In this document: piece after piece, positions 25,651 through 35,130 of the stretch
How the letters are laid out: each line of letters begins with the position of its first letter
Numbering within the stretch: position 1 is the stretch's first letter
Origin: Trogon surrucura
Lineage: Eukaryota; Chordata; Aves; Trogoniformes; Trogonidae
Direction: 5' to 3'
Assembly: GCA_020746105.1 (NCBI GenBank)
Contig: CM036633.1
Coordinates: forward strand, 11,082,501 to 11,146,500
DNA: 64,000 nucleotides
Notes under the pieces: model-generated
Databases searched by the model: none
The model's input: only the letters and a program-made list of their open reading frames with translations
Told to the model about the DNA's origin: nothing
Made by a program: the position numbers and the translations under genes

Positions 25651-26869
25651 GCTGGATATTGCGAAGCCTCGGGGAAGAAAAATACCCCCACAAAAACCTA
25701 CCCTTCTGAAGTGTTGCTCCGCTCCCTTGTCACAGATCCACCTGTGAAAACGTGTCTAAAGTTAGTACTGGGATTTGTCCCGCTCTTAACTGGTTCAGGC
25801 TAAAACCTGAAGAGATCCCAGTTAACCCGGGAGGGTACAATAGCTTATTTTATACTACAAAGCTGCTGTGCAGACTTTGTCCAAAGAATGTTACACGCTT
25901 TACTTTGACAATCCCAGCAGAAAAAGAGAGAGAGGGAGAGGAAACAAAGACTTATGATTACCATTAGTAATTTAATCCTAAATTCGTGGGCCATTCCCAT
26001 CAGCCCGAACCAGCAAACATCAACACTTTTCTTTCTCATGCACATGTATCTGCGATAGATGATTAACCAGGTCCCTCGCTGCTTACACAGGAGAAAAAAA
26101 AAAAAATCCTGACGAACAGCACGGCATTTGCTTGCAGTTTGGGAAATTAAAAATCAAGCGAGAGGGGGTAAGAATTAGGAAAGTGATGCCCTTTTCCTCC
26201 ATCAGTGCCGGCTGCCAGCTATAGGGGATTTCGGTTTGGATGTTGCTTTGTTAACAAAACTCCCATTTCAGACAACATAACCCACCAATATTATGGGCTG
26301 AAAAAAGCTGATTTTGGTGGAAAAGTAAAAGTCAGCTACCAAAAACGAGGAGCGCTTCTCGGAGAACCAGTAGCGTGGAAAAGACATATGTAACAGTCTT
26401 TTTATTTTTTTATCAGTTACCTGGACCCACTGTTTCTGAGAATTGGGGACATGCATGCCACAGTAATACGATTCCCTTTTTAAATGTCACACCCCCTCCG
26501 TTTCAGGCAGAAGTCCTACCAAACCAAACACGTATAGGTATCTAGATGCTCCAGTTTTAAGGGCGAGATTCCAAATTTCAGGGCTTAAGGACCCCCCTGC
26601 CCCGGGCGGACACGCCGGATGGAACCGATCTGAAATAACACTGTCATTTTCTTTGAACTCTTCCCGATTTTAGGCAGGAGTTTGCGAAAGGGAGGGGGGA
26701 GACGAGGGAGGGCGGGAAGAAGTATTTTTTTACACGAAACTAACCTTCAAAAAACGGATCTTAAAAAATGGAAATTAAAAAAAAAACCCCACAAGTTAAA
26801 GCTGCTCGATTAGCAGCTTTCGGGTGTAAGGAGAAGGTCGCAATTGAACTAAAATTGTTCGGGGAGAGA
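25651..26869. other. non-coding between two GC-rich islands
   Basis: Unique, mixed-composition sequence with A runs at about 26094-26106 and 26779-26788. No gene is recognised. The AT-rich part at 25850-26440 is repeat-free and could be regulatory, without further evidence. Confidence 0.45.
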
Positions 26870-28850
26870 CGAGCTCTGCCGGGAAGGTGGATACCTCTAC
26901 CCCCTCCAACGGCGGAACTTTTCCTCCGCGGGCGCGGAAGAGACGGGAAATCCTTCCCACAGAAGCCCCGGGGCCGCCGCTTTGCCCCGCGGAGGCTCTT
27001 CGGGGGCGGTCGGGCGAGGGGGCCGGGGGGGCGCAGAGTTCCCCTGCGCGCAGCACCGCGCCCGCGGCCGCCCGGCCCCGCGGCTTGTCCCCGCGGAAGG
27101 GAAATACCTCCGGGGCTGCCTCGCCGGGCTGCTCAGCCCCGGAATCCTCTTCTGCTCCAGCAACATTATCTCTTCCCCAATCCTTATTAATCGCACGGAG
27201 AAGCATCCCCCTCTAACACACAAATCCCAGCGAGAATAACCTTTGGTGCCTGCATTAAAAGCTCTACAATAAACAAAATTGGCCTTTAACTGGGGGTTCG
27301 GGGCACAAAGCGGTTTGTACTTTAGCCAGTCGCGTAACGCCGCAAGTTTTGTGGGTTGTATTTTTGTGAAGGGGGAGCGAGGGATGGAAGAGCAAAGAAA
27401 CGGACCCAGAAAGTGCCCCGAAATTTTATGACGATGAGGATTGGACGCGCAGACCCGATCTGTAATTCATCGCTTGAAAGATTAAGGGACAAGCTGCGTA
27501 TGGACAGGGAGATGATCAGATCAATGCTTCCTCCGCCTTTCAGTAGCTCCACCTTGTGAATATACCTCAGTAATTATGAGAGGGAAAAGTATTATCTGTC
27601 TAATGGCACATTTTGCAGAGCTGCATCCTAGCTTCTCAACCGGTCGCCAGGGTACTGGCAACGACAACGTCTAACGTCCAGGTGAAAACAAAGCTCTCCT
27701 CGAGCAACTTTCAGGAGCTCATCAATAACAACTCCCGCGGACCCGCACGGGAGGCCCTCGGCTCTCCCCAAGTCCCCAGGGAGGTGGCGGCTGCCGGACA
27801 GGAATCGCCGAGCTCCTGCCCCGATTTGCTCTGCCAGGGCGGACGGGTCCCCTCGCTCGGTCCCGGCCTCTCCGCGGAGGGCACCGCTCACCGCGGACCT
27901 CTCCGCCTCTCCCTGTACCTCGGGGCTGCTAGTTAACGGCGAAAAGATTTCCCAAATCGGGCACCAATCGGCAAAAGCAGCAGCGCGGTGCCCGTGCGGA
28001 CCCCGGACCCGCCAGTGCCCACGGGGGACGCGGGGAGCGCCTGGGGTGGGAGGGAATTCCACGCGTGTCCCCGTCCACACGCGTTGGGAGCAGGGCAATC
28101 TGCGGAGGGAAGTGTGCGCGCTCTCAAGAGCGCAGCCCCGCTTCAGCCGGGATCGGAGTGCGAAGAGACGACAAGGCGTGAGGAGCCCCGGAGCGGACCG
28201 CGCATGGACCGCGAGTTACGCCCCCCTCCAAATGAGAGAACCCCTCAAATGAGGCATTGCCACGCGAAATCAAGTCCCTGAGCGCCTGCACTGCGAAGGG
28301 AGATTTCACCCAAACGCCCCTCTCTGGTTTCCACCTTCTCCCTCCAGCTCGCTGTCGGAGGAGCCCCTAGAATTTTATATTTTTTTGGAGGGAGAGGCGT
28401 ACTTTGCGCTACTTCTGCCCCCTCGGTTCCCTGCGCGGCCGCGGCTGGATCCGCGGGGATGTGGAGGATCAGGGCAAGCGGGGCCGGGCTGCGGGCATCG
28501 CCCCGGGAAAAGCGCTCGGGTCCGGCAGGGAGAGGGACCGACGCTGGGATGGGGGGTCCTGGCCCGGGGACTTTCACAGCGTTGTTATCCCAGCTCGAGA
28601 AAGGCAGCTGCCTCTTCATTAATTTCGGAAAAAGCGGACGGATCTTGGAACTTTTCTTTGTCGTTTTGACTTAATAAATTGGGGTGAGGAGGGGCACATG
28701 GGAGATGCTGGGGTGCAAAAGGCGGAGAGGCGGCTCCGGGGCGGCAGGACGGCGGCAGCCCCGCTCCCGCTGCCGCTGCCGCGTCGCTTCGCTCGGTTCC
28801 GCTCCCGTCCGCCCGTCCCCTTTTTTTCCGGGTGTTTTTTCCCCGTGTTA
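26870..28850. promoter_or_regulatory. CpG island upstream of MAFB
   Basis: A GC- and CpG-rich stretch has peaks at about 26880-27170, 27740-28210 and 28420-28830, separated by an AT-richer gap around 27200-27600. A G-rich cluster with at least four G runs of three or more sits at about 27002-27031. Open frames of up to about 156 codons occur on both strands but overlap one another and resemble nothing, so they are attributed to composition. The location 1-3 kb upstream of the MAFB start site suggests an extended regulatory island or a promoter for a divergent non-coding RNA. Confidence 0.5.
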
Positions 28851-29442
28851 TTCTCCAAACAGACACTTGGGGTCGCACTTTCTGTCTGTTTGAGCGTAAA
28901 AACAGCGTAAAAAGAAGCCCTAATCTCCCTTAATCGTTACAAAATGTTCAGAAAAAAAAGTCCTGTTACCGGACCAAAAAAAAAAAGAAAAGAAACTAAA
29001 AAACCTTACAAGCCGAGTACTCCTTTGCATGCAGTCACTCACTCAGGGAACAGCAGAGGAAAGCAAACACAGTCCCCTCAGAACTAAAATGTAATTATAT
29101 TTTCTCCCTTCTCTCCCTAATATTTGCAATTGTCTGTGTCAATGCCTTTGCTTTACTTTAGGGAGAGATTTGCTTCCTGTAACCGGGAGGATTTCCCCGG
29201 TTGTATAAGGAGAGCTGACAGCCTTGCCGAGCCGCTGCTCGCCTCCCTGCCGGGTCCCAGCGCACCCCCCTCGGCAGCCCCCGTAGCCCCCGCGCTCCTT
29301 CCCCAGCCGAACCCCGCTGCGCGTTTGGGGTGGGTTCTTTTTGGTGTTTTTTGTTTTGGTTGTTTTTTTTTTTTTTACCGGCAGTACCTTCGCATGGGGG
29401 ACGCTTACATAAATTTGGAAGGGGCGATGCGTGTGCGTTGGA

Positions 29443-29464
29443 GGGGGGGGGGGGGGGGGGGGGG
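29443..29464. repeat. poly-G homopolymer, 22 bases
   Basis: An uninterrupted 22-base G run about 510 bases upstream of the inferred MAFB start site. It is G-quadruplex-prone and its length is uncertain. Confidence 0.95.
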
Positions 29465-29508
29465 AACCGAACTGCCTTGAAATTTGCTGCGGGACGGCAG
29501 CCGGTAGG

Positions 29509-29532
29509 AAAAAAAAAAAAAAAAAAAAAAAA
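29509..29532. repeat. poly-A homopolymer, 24 bases
   Basis: An uninterrupted 24-base A run starts 45 bases after the poly-G run. Long dA:dT tracts disfavour nucleosomes, which may matter this close to the promoter. It does not look like a retrotransposon tail, because no element is recognisable on either side. Confidence 0.95.
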
Positions 29533-29659
29533 GGACTTTGTTATATTTAGAACAAAGGGACGGGCAGGATGTCCCCGAGTCCTCCTCCTTTGTGGATTGC
29601 AGAAGCCCAAAAGGGGGGGGGGGAATGATAGATAGATAAATAAATAAATAAAATAAAGA

Positions 29660-29952
29660 GGCGATGCTGCGGGAGACGGAGGGGGGGGCAGCAAGCGGGG
29701 AGCGCCCGGAGGAGCGGGGCTGGAGCGGCGGCCGCTCAGCTGGCGCTGCGGAGCTGTCACGCCGCGGCCCGCCCCCGCCCCCGCCCGCCGCCGCCGCCGC
29801 CGCCGCCCGCCCGGCCCCGCCGCCCCCGCCGCCCGCTCGGCCCGGCCCCGCCGCCGCGCTGCCATTGGCGCGGCCGCCGCCGGCCCCGGCCCCCGCCGCG
29901 CTCTCGGCGGGCACGGCCGTATAAGAAGCCAAGGGGGGCTGCGCTGCGAATC
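29660..29952 (+). promoter_or_regulatory. MAFB: MAFB core promoter and proximal CpG island
   Basis: Upstream of the MAFB leader there are tandem GC boxes (CCCGCCCC-type words at 29766-29785), a CCG-repeat-rich stretch to about 29850, an inverted CCAAT box (ATTGG, 29864-29868) and a TATA box (TATAAGAA, 29920-29927). The TATA box predicts initiation about 30 bases downstream, where a CA dinucleotide in an initiator-like context (TCACAG) puts the likely first base near 29953. A TATA box inside a CpG island fits an inducible, lineage-restricted regulator. The start site is inferred, not measured. Confidence 0.75.
29920..29927 (+). promoter_or_regulatory. MAFB: TATA box of MAFB
   Basis: TATAAGAA lies in otherwise very GC-rich sequence, about 780 bases before the start codon and about 30 bases before an initiator-like CA. 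It is the only good TATA match in the CpG island in this orientation. Confidence 0.75.
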
Positions 29953-30701
29953 ACAGCTGCACAACGAGAGCCGGAGGCGGCAGCTACAGCGGAGACCTGG
30001 GTTTTTACTCGTTCCCCCTCTCCTCCTTTTTTTTTTTTTTCTTCCCTCCTCTCCTCTTTCCCCTCCTTCCTCCCCCTCTTCTTCCCTCCCCTTCCCCCTG
30101 CGCCGCCGGAGCCAGCACAAACTCCCGTGCAAAGCCCGGCCGCCGCACAGCCGGTGCGCTCCCCCGGCCGCCTGCTCGGGCTGGAAAGTTGCGGCAGACT
30201 CCGGTGCTCTGCTACCGCGGGGGAGGGGGGGAAAAAAAGCTTCGGACTTACAAAAAAACCCAGGCACGGGGGCACGGGCTAGACGTTTTGCACCGTTCTT
30301 CTGCTTCCTGCACAGACCTGAAGGCAGCATCTTTGTTTTTGTTTTGCTTTTGCCCTTCCTGCCGCTGCTCCTTTCTCCTTGCGACCGGGTGTCTTAAGTA
30401 CCGGGAGCTGCTGCAGCCTGCGGGGCGTCGCAACCGCTGATACAGAAAGACAGGAGACAGCCAGGCGGCCCCGGGTGCCGGCTCGTCCTTGGCTTTGTTG
30501 CTCCGGACTGAAGAAGCCCCAGAAGCCCGGAGAAGGAGGAGGCGGCGGCGGCGGCGGTGGAGGGGCGGCAGAGGAAAGGAAGCGAGAAAGCAAAGCCAAA
30601 GTTTGTTCGGAATAAGGGAGCGCGGCCAGCCCTCTGCCAGGCTGCGCGCTGGAGTGAGGTCTCCAGCCCCCTCCGCCGGGAGAGGTGCCCGCAAGACAGC
30701 G
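29953..30701 (+). other. MAFB: MAFB 5' untranslated leader
   Basis: The inferred leader of about 749 nt contains no ATG; the first ATG after the TATA box is the MAFB start. It carries an 88-nt uninterrupted pyrimidine tract (30012-30099), a G/A-rich stretch at about 30220-30250, and a GGC/CGG repeat at about 30540-30570. No splice donor/acceptor pair is needed to join it to the CDS, consistent with the single-exon structure of MAFB genes. Confidence 0.65.
30012..30099 (+). promoter_or_regulatory. 88-nt polypyrimidine tract in the leader
   Basis: Every base from 30012 to 30099 is C or T, including a 14-base T run. In the mRNA it would be a candidate binding site for pyrimidine-tract proteins (PTB/PCBP type). 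In DNA it is a purine/pyrimidine strand-asymmetric tract. Regulatory function is inference. Confidence 0.6.
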
Positions 30702-31637
30702 ATGGCCGGAGAGCTCAGCATCGGAGCCGAGCTGCCCACTAGCCCCCTGGCCATGGAGTACGTCAACGACTTCGACCTGATGAAGTTCGACGTGAAGAAG
30801 GAGCCCCTGGGCAGGAACGACCGCTCAGGCAGGCATTGCACCCGCCTGCAGCCTGCCGGCTCCGTCTCCTCCACCCCCATCAGCACTCCCTGCAGCTCCG
30901 TGCCCTCCTCGCCCAGCTTCAGCCCCACGGAGCAGAAGACCCACTTGGAGGACCTCTACTGGATGGCCAACAGCTACCAGCCGATGAACCCTGAGGCACT
31001 GAACCTCACCCCTGAGGATGCTGTCGAAGCCCTCATTGGGTCCCACCAGGTGTCCCAGCAGCTGCAAGGCTTCGAGAGCTTCAGGGCCCACCACCACCAT
31101 CATCACCACCATCACCAACACCATCACCAGTACCCTGCGGTCACTCACGAAGACCTGGCCGGCAGCGGGCACCCTCACCATCACCACCATCATCACCACC
31201 AGGCCTCTCCCACCCCCTCCACCTCCTCCAGCTCCTCCCAGCAGCTCCAGAACTCGCACCAGCAGCATCCCCCCTCCAGCAGTGTGGAGGACCGGTTCTC
31301 AGATGACCAGCTGGTCTCCATGTCCGTGAGGGAGCTCAACAGGCACCTCCGAGGCTTCACCAAAGACGAGGTGATCCGCCTCAAGCAGAAGAGGAGGACC
31401 TTGAAGAACAGGGGCTATGCCCAGTCCTGCAGGTATAAACGTGTCCAGCAGAAACACCACCTGGAGAATGAAAAGACCCAGCTCATTCAGCAGGTGGAAC
31501 AGCTCAAGCAAGAAGTGACCCGGCTTGCCAGAGAGAGAGACGCCTACAAGCTCAAGTGTGAGAAACTTGCCAGCAACGGCTTCAGAGAGGCCGGCTCCAC
31601 CAGTGACAACCCGTCTTCCCCAGAGTTCTTCATGTGA
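30702..31637 (+). CDS. MAFB: MafB, large-Maf bZIP transcription factor
   Basis: A complete single-exon frame of 311 residues encodes a nuclear bZIP activator that binds Maf recognition elements (TGCTGAC half-sites) as a homo- or heterodimer and directs hindbrain segmentation, monocyte/macrophage, podocyte and islet programmes. The acidic/Pro-Ser-Thr activation domain fills about residues 1-110, with a VKKE sumoylation-type site at K32 and the GSK3-type phosphorylation ladder S54, T58, T62, S66, primed by S70. Two histidine tracts (130-142, interrupted by one Gln, and 159-166) lie in the hinge. The extended homology region starts near F199, the basic region with NRGYAQSCR is at about 226-250, and the zipper shows heptads L254, L261, L268, L275, Y282, L289. 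The protein ends in the family-typical EFFM. The start has G at -3 and +4 and is the first ATG of the leader. Length matches avian MafB. The frame is open upstream to a TGA at 30438 but without any ATG. MAF and MAFA were rejected on the N-terminal and His-region pattern. Confidence 0.97.
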   Translation: MAGELSIGAELPTSPLAMEYVNDFDLMKFDVKKEPLGRNDRSGRHCTRLQPAGSVSSTPISTPCSSVPSSPSFSPTEQKTHLEDLYWMANSYQPMNPEALNLTPEDAVEALIGSHQVSQQLQGFESFRAHHHHHHHHHQHHHQYPAVTHEDLAGSGHPHHHHHHHHQASPTPSTSSSSSQQLQNSHQQHPPSSSVEDRFSDDQLVSMSVRELNRHLRGFTKDEVIRLKQKRRTLKNRGYAQSCRYKRVQQKHHLENEKTQLIQQVEQLKQEVTRLARERDAYKLKCEKLASNGFREAGSTSDNPSSPEFFM

Positions 31638-31926
31638 GTGCTTAACAAAAATTAAAAAAACAAACAAAAAAACCCCACCCCCTCAAACCTGACCCCTGTC
31701 ACCTTCCCCCCTGCTCCCATCCTCCTCTGACATCTCCATCCATCTGTCTGCTTGACTAGAGAGAAAGGAGAGAAAAATAGACTTAATTTTTTTTGCAGCA
31801 TCCAGTCTTATAGAGTAGCTGTGGGGAAAGTAGGCTGGGGGTGGGGACGGGAGAGGTAAAGTGCAACTTTTCAACTTTCGTTTGTGAGTTAGAGAGAGGG
31901 ACAGAGGCAGAGGCAAAGGAAAAAAA

Positions 31927-32248
31927 GGACAAGTGAAGCGTTTTATAGATCGCTTGCTTGCAGAACGAGATGGACTTTAAGAGAATAATAATAAAAAAGG
32001 ACAATGAACAAGCCATCTGTAACATACTGCCTGCTTGGAAGGAGAGAGGACCTATACAGCACCATCTCATGCACAGTTTACCTGCTTGGAAAAAGAGAAT
32101 AAATAAAACGGACAATATATGCAAACTCTTCATATATTGCCTGCTTTGAGAAATAAGTTACAGGACTCAGATGGGACATTCAATCTAAGAAAGAAAAGAA
32201 ACAATGAAAGAAAGAAAAAAAACTCATCAGTTTTATTGCCTGCTTGAT
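31927..32248 (+). repeat. degenerate reiterated module in MAFB 3' UTR
   Basis: Five consecutive segments each begin with GGAC (at 31927, 31999, 32048, 32110, 32174) and end with a variant of TGCCTGCTTG (near 31960, 32037, 32088, 32147, 32246). Units 2 and 4 are the most alike (GGACAAT, then an AT-rich middle, then TGCCTGCTT). The middles are diverged and units vary from about 35 to 75 bases, so this is either a very old tandem duplication or convergent reiteration of one binding motif. The GGAC half is weak evidence; the CTGCTTG half is strong. Confidence 0.6.
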
Positions 32249-33663
32249 TATATAGAAAAATACGAAAATCTGCATTAAAAATATTAATCCTGCATGCTGG
32301 ACATGTATGGTAATAATTTCTATTTTGTACCATTTTCTTGTTTAACTATAGCATGTTGATCATCGATCATAGATTTCTGTTGTCATTTTGTTTCATGGAT
32401 AAGAAAAGCATCACAAGTTATCAAACTTTTTACTGCTTGTGCAGTTTTGTTCGTTGGTTTTGCTCTCTTATTTTCTTTTATGGTTGTTAGCTTGTAAATA
32501 TCTGCTACTTCAAGCCACACAAGAGAAAAAAATACAAAAACAAAATAACATTTCAGCAGGCTGGTTATACGGTTTGTTTGGTATTAAAGAGATACTTAAA
32601 GAAAAAAAAGTTATGGGCATTTTGCATTAGGAAAGAAAACAACTTTGTATATCTGGTGCACTTTTAAGTTGTATTTTTTTTTTTAGTTTTCATTTTGGTT
32701 TTTGTTTGTTGGGGCAGAAGCAAAACCGCCTGAATGGCATTGACAAACCTAAACTTAACAGGGAAAGTCTCTCATCGGTCACTAGAGCCTACTGCATGCT
32801 TTAAAGTGGCAGCGAAGCTCTTCAGGACAATTCCCAGCCTGGAGTGGCTTCGGCTTGGCCATATAGTTTCCTTTCTGATAGCACACTCAGGAAGCGAAGG
32901 ATGGACGAGATACCAGTTCCTTTTAAGAAAGAACTGCCCCTTGATTTTCGGTAAATTTTCAAAAAAAGAAAAGAACAATCCTGGTTACGAGTCAGGTTGC
33001 AATAGCAGCAAGGGCTCTGTGTTGCCACCGAAGTTAGGTTTCTCAATGGTAGCAGTGGATGAGTGCGCTGGAAAAGCATAGAAAACTAAAACTTTTTTTT
33101 TTTAAGAAGACATACTGCAACTTTTAAGTGTATTCTTTTGCAATGATTTGTAATCTGCTTCTCTGCTTCCCTATGCAGCGAGTGAAAGTTTTAGCCAAAA
33201 TTTATTTGCAGTTGTATAGTAGTAGTAGTTTGGAGTCTTATGGGTGTTTTTATTACTTTTTTTTTCCTCCTGCAGGTCAGTAAAAGGATTTACGTTGCAC
33301 TGACAAAAATACCAAAATGAAAACTTATTTTTTAGTTTCCTTTTAGGATAGCTGGCACTGCTGGCCGGATGCATTTTAAGTTTGTATTAGTTTATAAATT
33401 AACAGTAATAACAAGATTGTAATGAACAGCATGGTGCTTGCAGTTTTAAATATTGTGGATATTAGTCATGCATCAGAAAACGATCTTTGGTTTTTACTGA
33501 TTCAACTGTGTTGAAATCAAAACATTGCAGCAGCGGAAAAAAAATTGTTTTTATTTCATGTAAAGTTCTGAAGGGATCAATTTCAAATCCTGCTTATGAT
33601 ATGAAAAATATTAAAAAACCTGGTCTATTGTAGTTTTATTCAGACTGGTTTCTGTTTTTGGTT

Positions 33664-33694
33664 ATTAAAATTGTTTCCTATTTTGCTTATTAAA
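33664..33694 (+). promoter_or_regulatory. MAFB: two MAFB polyadenylation signals (ATTAAA)
   Basis: ATTAAA occurs at 33664-33669 and again at 33689-33694, about 2.03-2.06 kb after the stop codon, in an AT-rich stretch containing T-rich and later GT-containing sequence. Cleavage would fall at about 33685-33715. The less efficient ATTAAA hexamer is used in place of AATAAA. Choice between the two cannot be made from sequence. Confidence 0.6.
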
Positions 33695-33710
33695 ATCATT
33701 GAAATGGCAT

Positions 33711-35130
33711 TTCTTGGAGGAACCTGCTTCTCTGACGTCTCGTGTTCTGAGAAAAAAAAAAAAAGAGTGAAAAACTTTTGGACCTTTCTCTCCCTCCTGT
33801 CCAGCCGCCCGGCTCCTCTCCTACCCCCCGCGCCGGGGACTGCACGGGGGCTGCGCAGCTGCTTTGCCCACCCGGGAAGGCTGCTGCGCTCAGCCTCGCA
33901 CGCTGCCCTGCTTTGCCCAAATCTCGCCCGTGGCAGGGGCTGAGCATCTCCTCCACCTCCTCCCACCCTCCGCCGGGAGCAGCGGAGCCCGGCTACTGGC
34001 AGGGCTCGGCGGGGAGCGGGACCCTCCGGCCTGAGCCATCCCCGGGCTGTGAGAGCGGGGAAAAGCCAAGTACAGGCGCTTTTTGTACCTTTTTTTTTTT
34101 TTTGGTTCCCATTAGGAAAGAGGACTTGCCCGAGTCTGTCCTTTCCCCCTACTCTTCTGGGACCCGGGCTGGCCATTCCACTTCTTTCCATCTGCACATT
34201 TTATATATTTCTTTTTTTTCCTTATTTTTTTTCCTTAAAAAAAAATAGCAACGGGCAGTTTTGAAGAACCCTTTAGATGCTTGTGGAGGAGAAGACGCAT
34301 CTCCTCCTGTCACCCCCCAGAGTTCAGCACCTCGCAGCCACGCCATCACCTATCAGCTGTTTTCAAGGCAGATAATCGCTCAGCTCCCTAAATTGCAGCC
34401 AGGGGAAGTTAGAAATCGCCTCCGTTCCTCGCCCGCGTGCGGGAAAGGGAGCCCCAAAGCCGGGCAGAACACCGTGTCAATGCGCTGCTGCTCTCAAAGT
34501 GTGAAAACCGCGTTGAACTTTAAATCCCTATTAAAAAAAAACCCCAAAAAACCAAAAAAACAAACAAACCCAAAATCCAAGGCACTACACAACCAAAAAT
34601 AATAGCTTCTCTCTGTCCCGCCTCTCTTCCCAACAGCAGCTAGCTGTCTTTGCATGGACAGCATAAGGCACGTTTGGAGAACAAACCGGCTAAGGACAGA
34701 GTGTGGGGGAAAAAAAAAAAAAAAAGATAAAAGCAAATACAGTTAACTTAAAAACAAAATCCCCTCTTAAATCCTAGCCGCATCCTTGCCTTGGCAGAGC
34801 CAACTGGGCCAGCCGCTGGGCTGGGGGAGCTTGGAAGGGGCCGGGGCCCATCCCAGCCCCCCGGCTACATGAGTCAGGCTCGGAGAACAAGCTCGTACCC
34901 TGCTGCCCTGCAAAGGGGGGACAGGAGTTTTCAGATGAAACCGATGAGAGCGAGCCTGGCTTTCCCTGTACAGCCTCCCCCCTTGCCAGTAAATGCTATG
35001 GCTGCAGAAAGCCTGAGAGGAATATTGTTTGTGGGAACTGCCACCGCATATTAATGTCCCCTCATGCATGCATTGAATAAATCACTAGGGCTAATTGAAC
35101 AACAACAACAAAAAAAAATAGGGAAAACAG
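33711..35130. other. MAFB 3' flank, GC-rich then mixed
   Basis: A GC-rich section (about 33780-34040) is followed by T-rich and A-rich tracts (T run near 34090, T/A-rich 34200-34250, A runs at about 34529-34560 and 34709-34723). No gene is recognised. A frame of about 156 codons on the plus strand and one of 185 codons on the minus strand overlap in the GC-rich part and resemble nothing known. An AP-1-type word, TGAGTCA, occurs at about 34870. Confidence 0.5.

Larger units (their letters stand above)
31638..33710 (+). other. MAFB: MAFB 3' untranslated region
   Basis: About 2.07 kb of AT-rich, non-coding sequence runs from the stop codon to two ATTAAA polyadenylation signals at 33664 and 33689. 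It contains reiterated CTGCTTG words (31748, 32031, 32082, 32240, 32433, plus one CTGCTTT at 32141), A-rich and T-rich tracts, and several ATTTA/TTTTTAT words of the AU-rich type. Sequence becomes abruptly GC-rich after about 33780, which supports the end of the transcript near 33710. The end point is inferred from the signals. Confidence 0.7.

Noticed and set aside
29158-30330. 390-codon minus-strand open frame antisense to the MAFB promoter and leader
   Set aside because: Built from homopolymers, CCG/GGC repeats and the leader pyrimidine tract. Composition is extreme (Gly/Arg/Pro/Glu/Phe runs) with no family resemblance, so the openness comes from GC content.
30825-31268. 147-codon minus-strand frame inside MAFB
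   Set aside because: It mirrors the His-tract codons of MAFB and is a shadow of the real gene.
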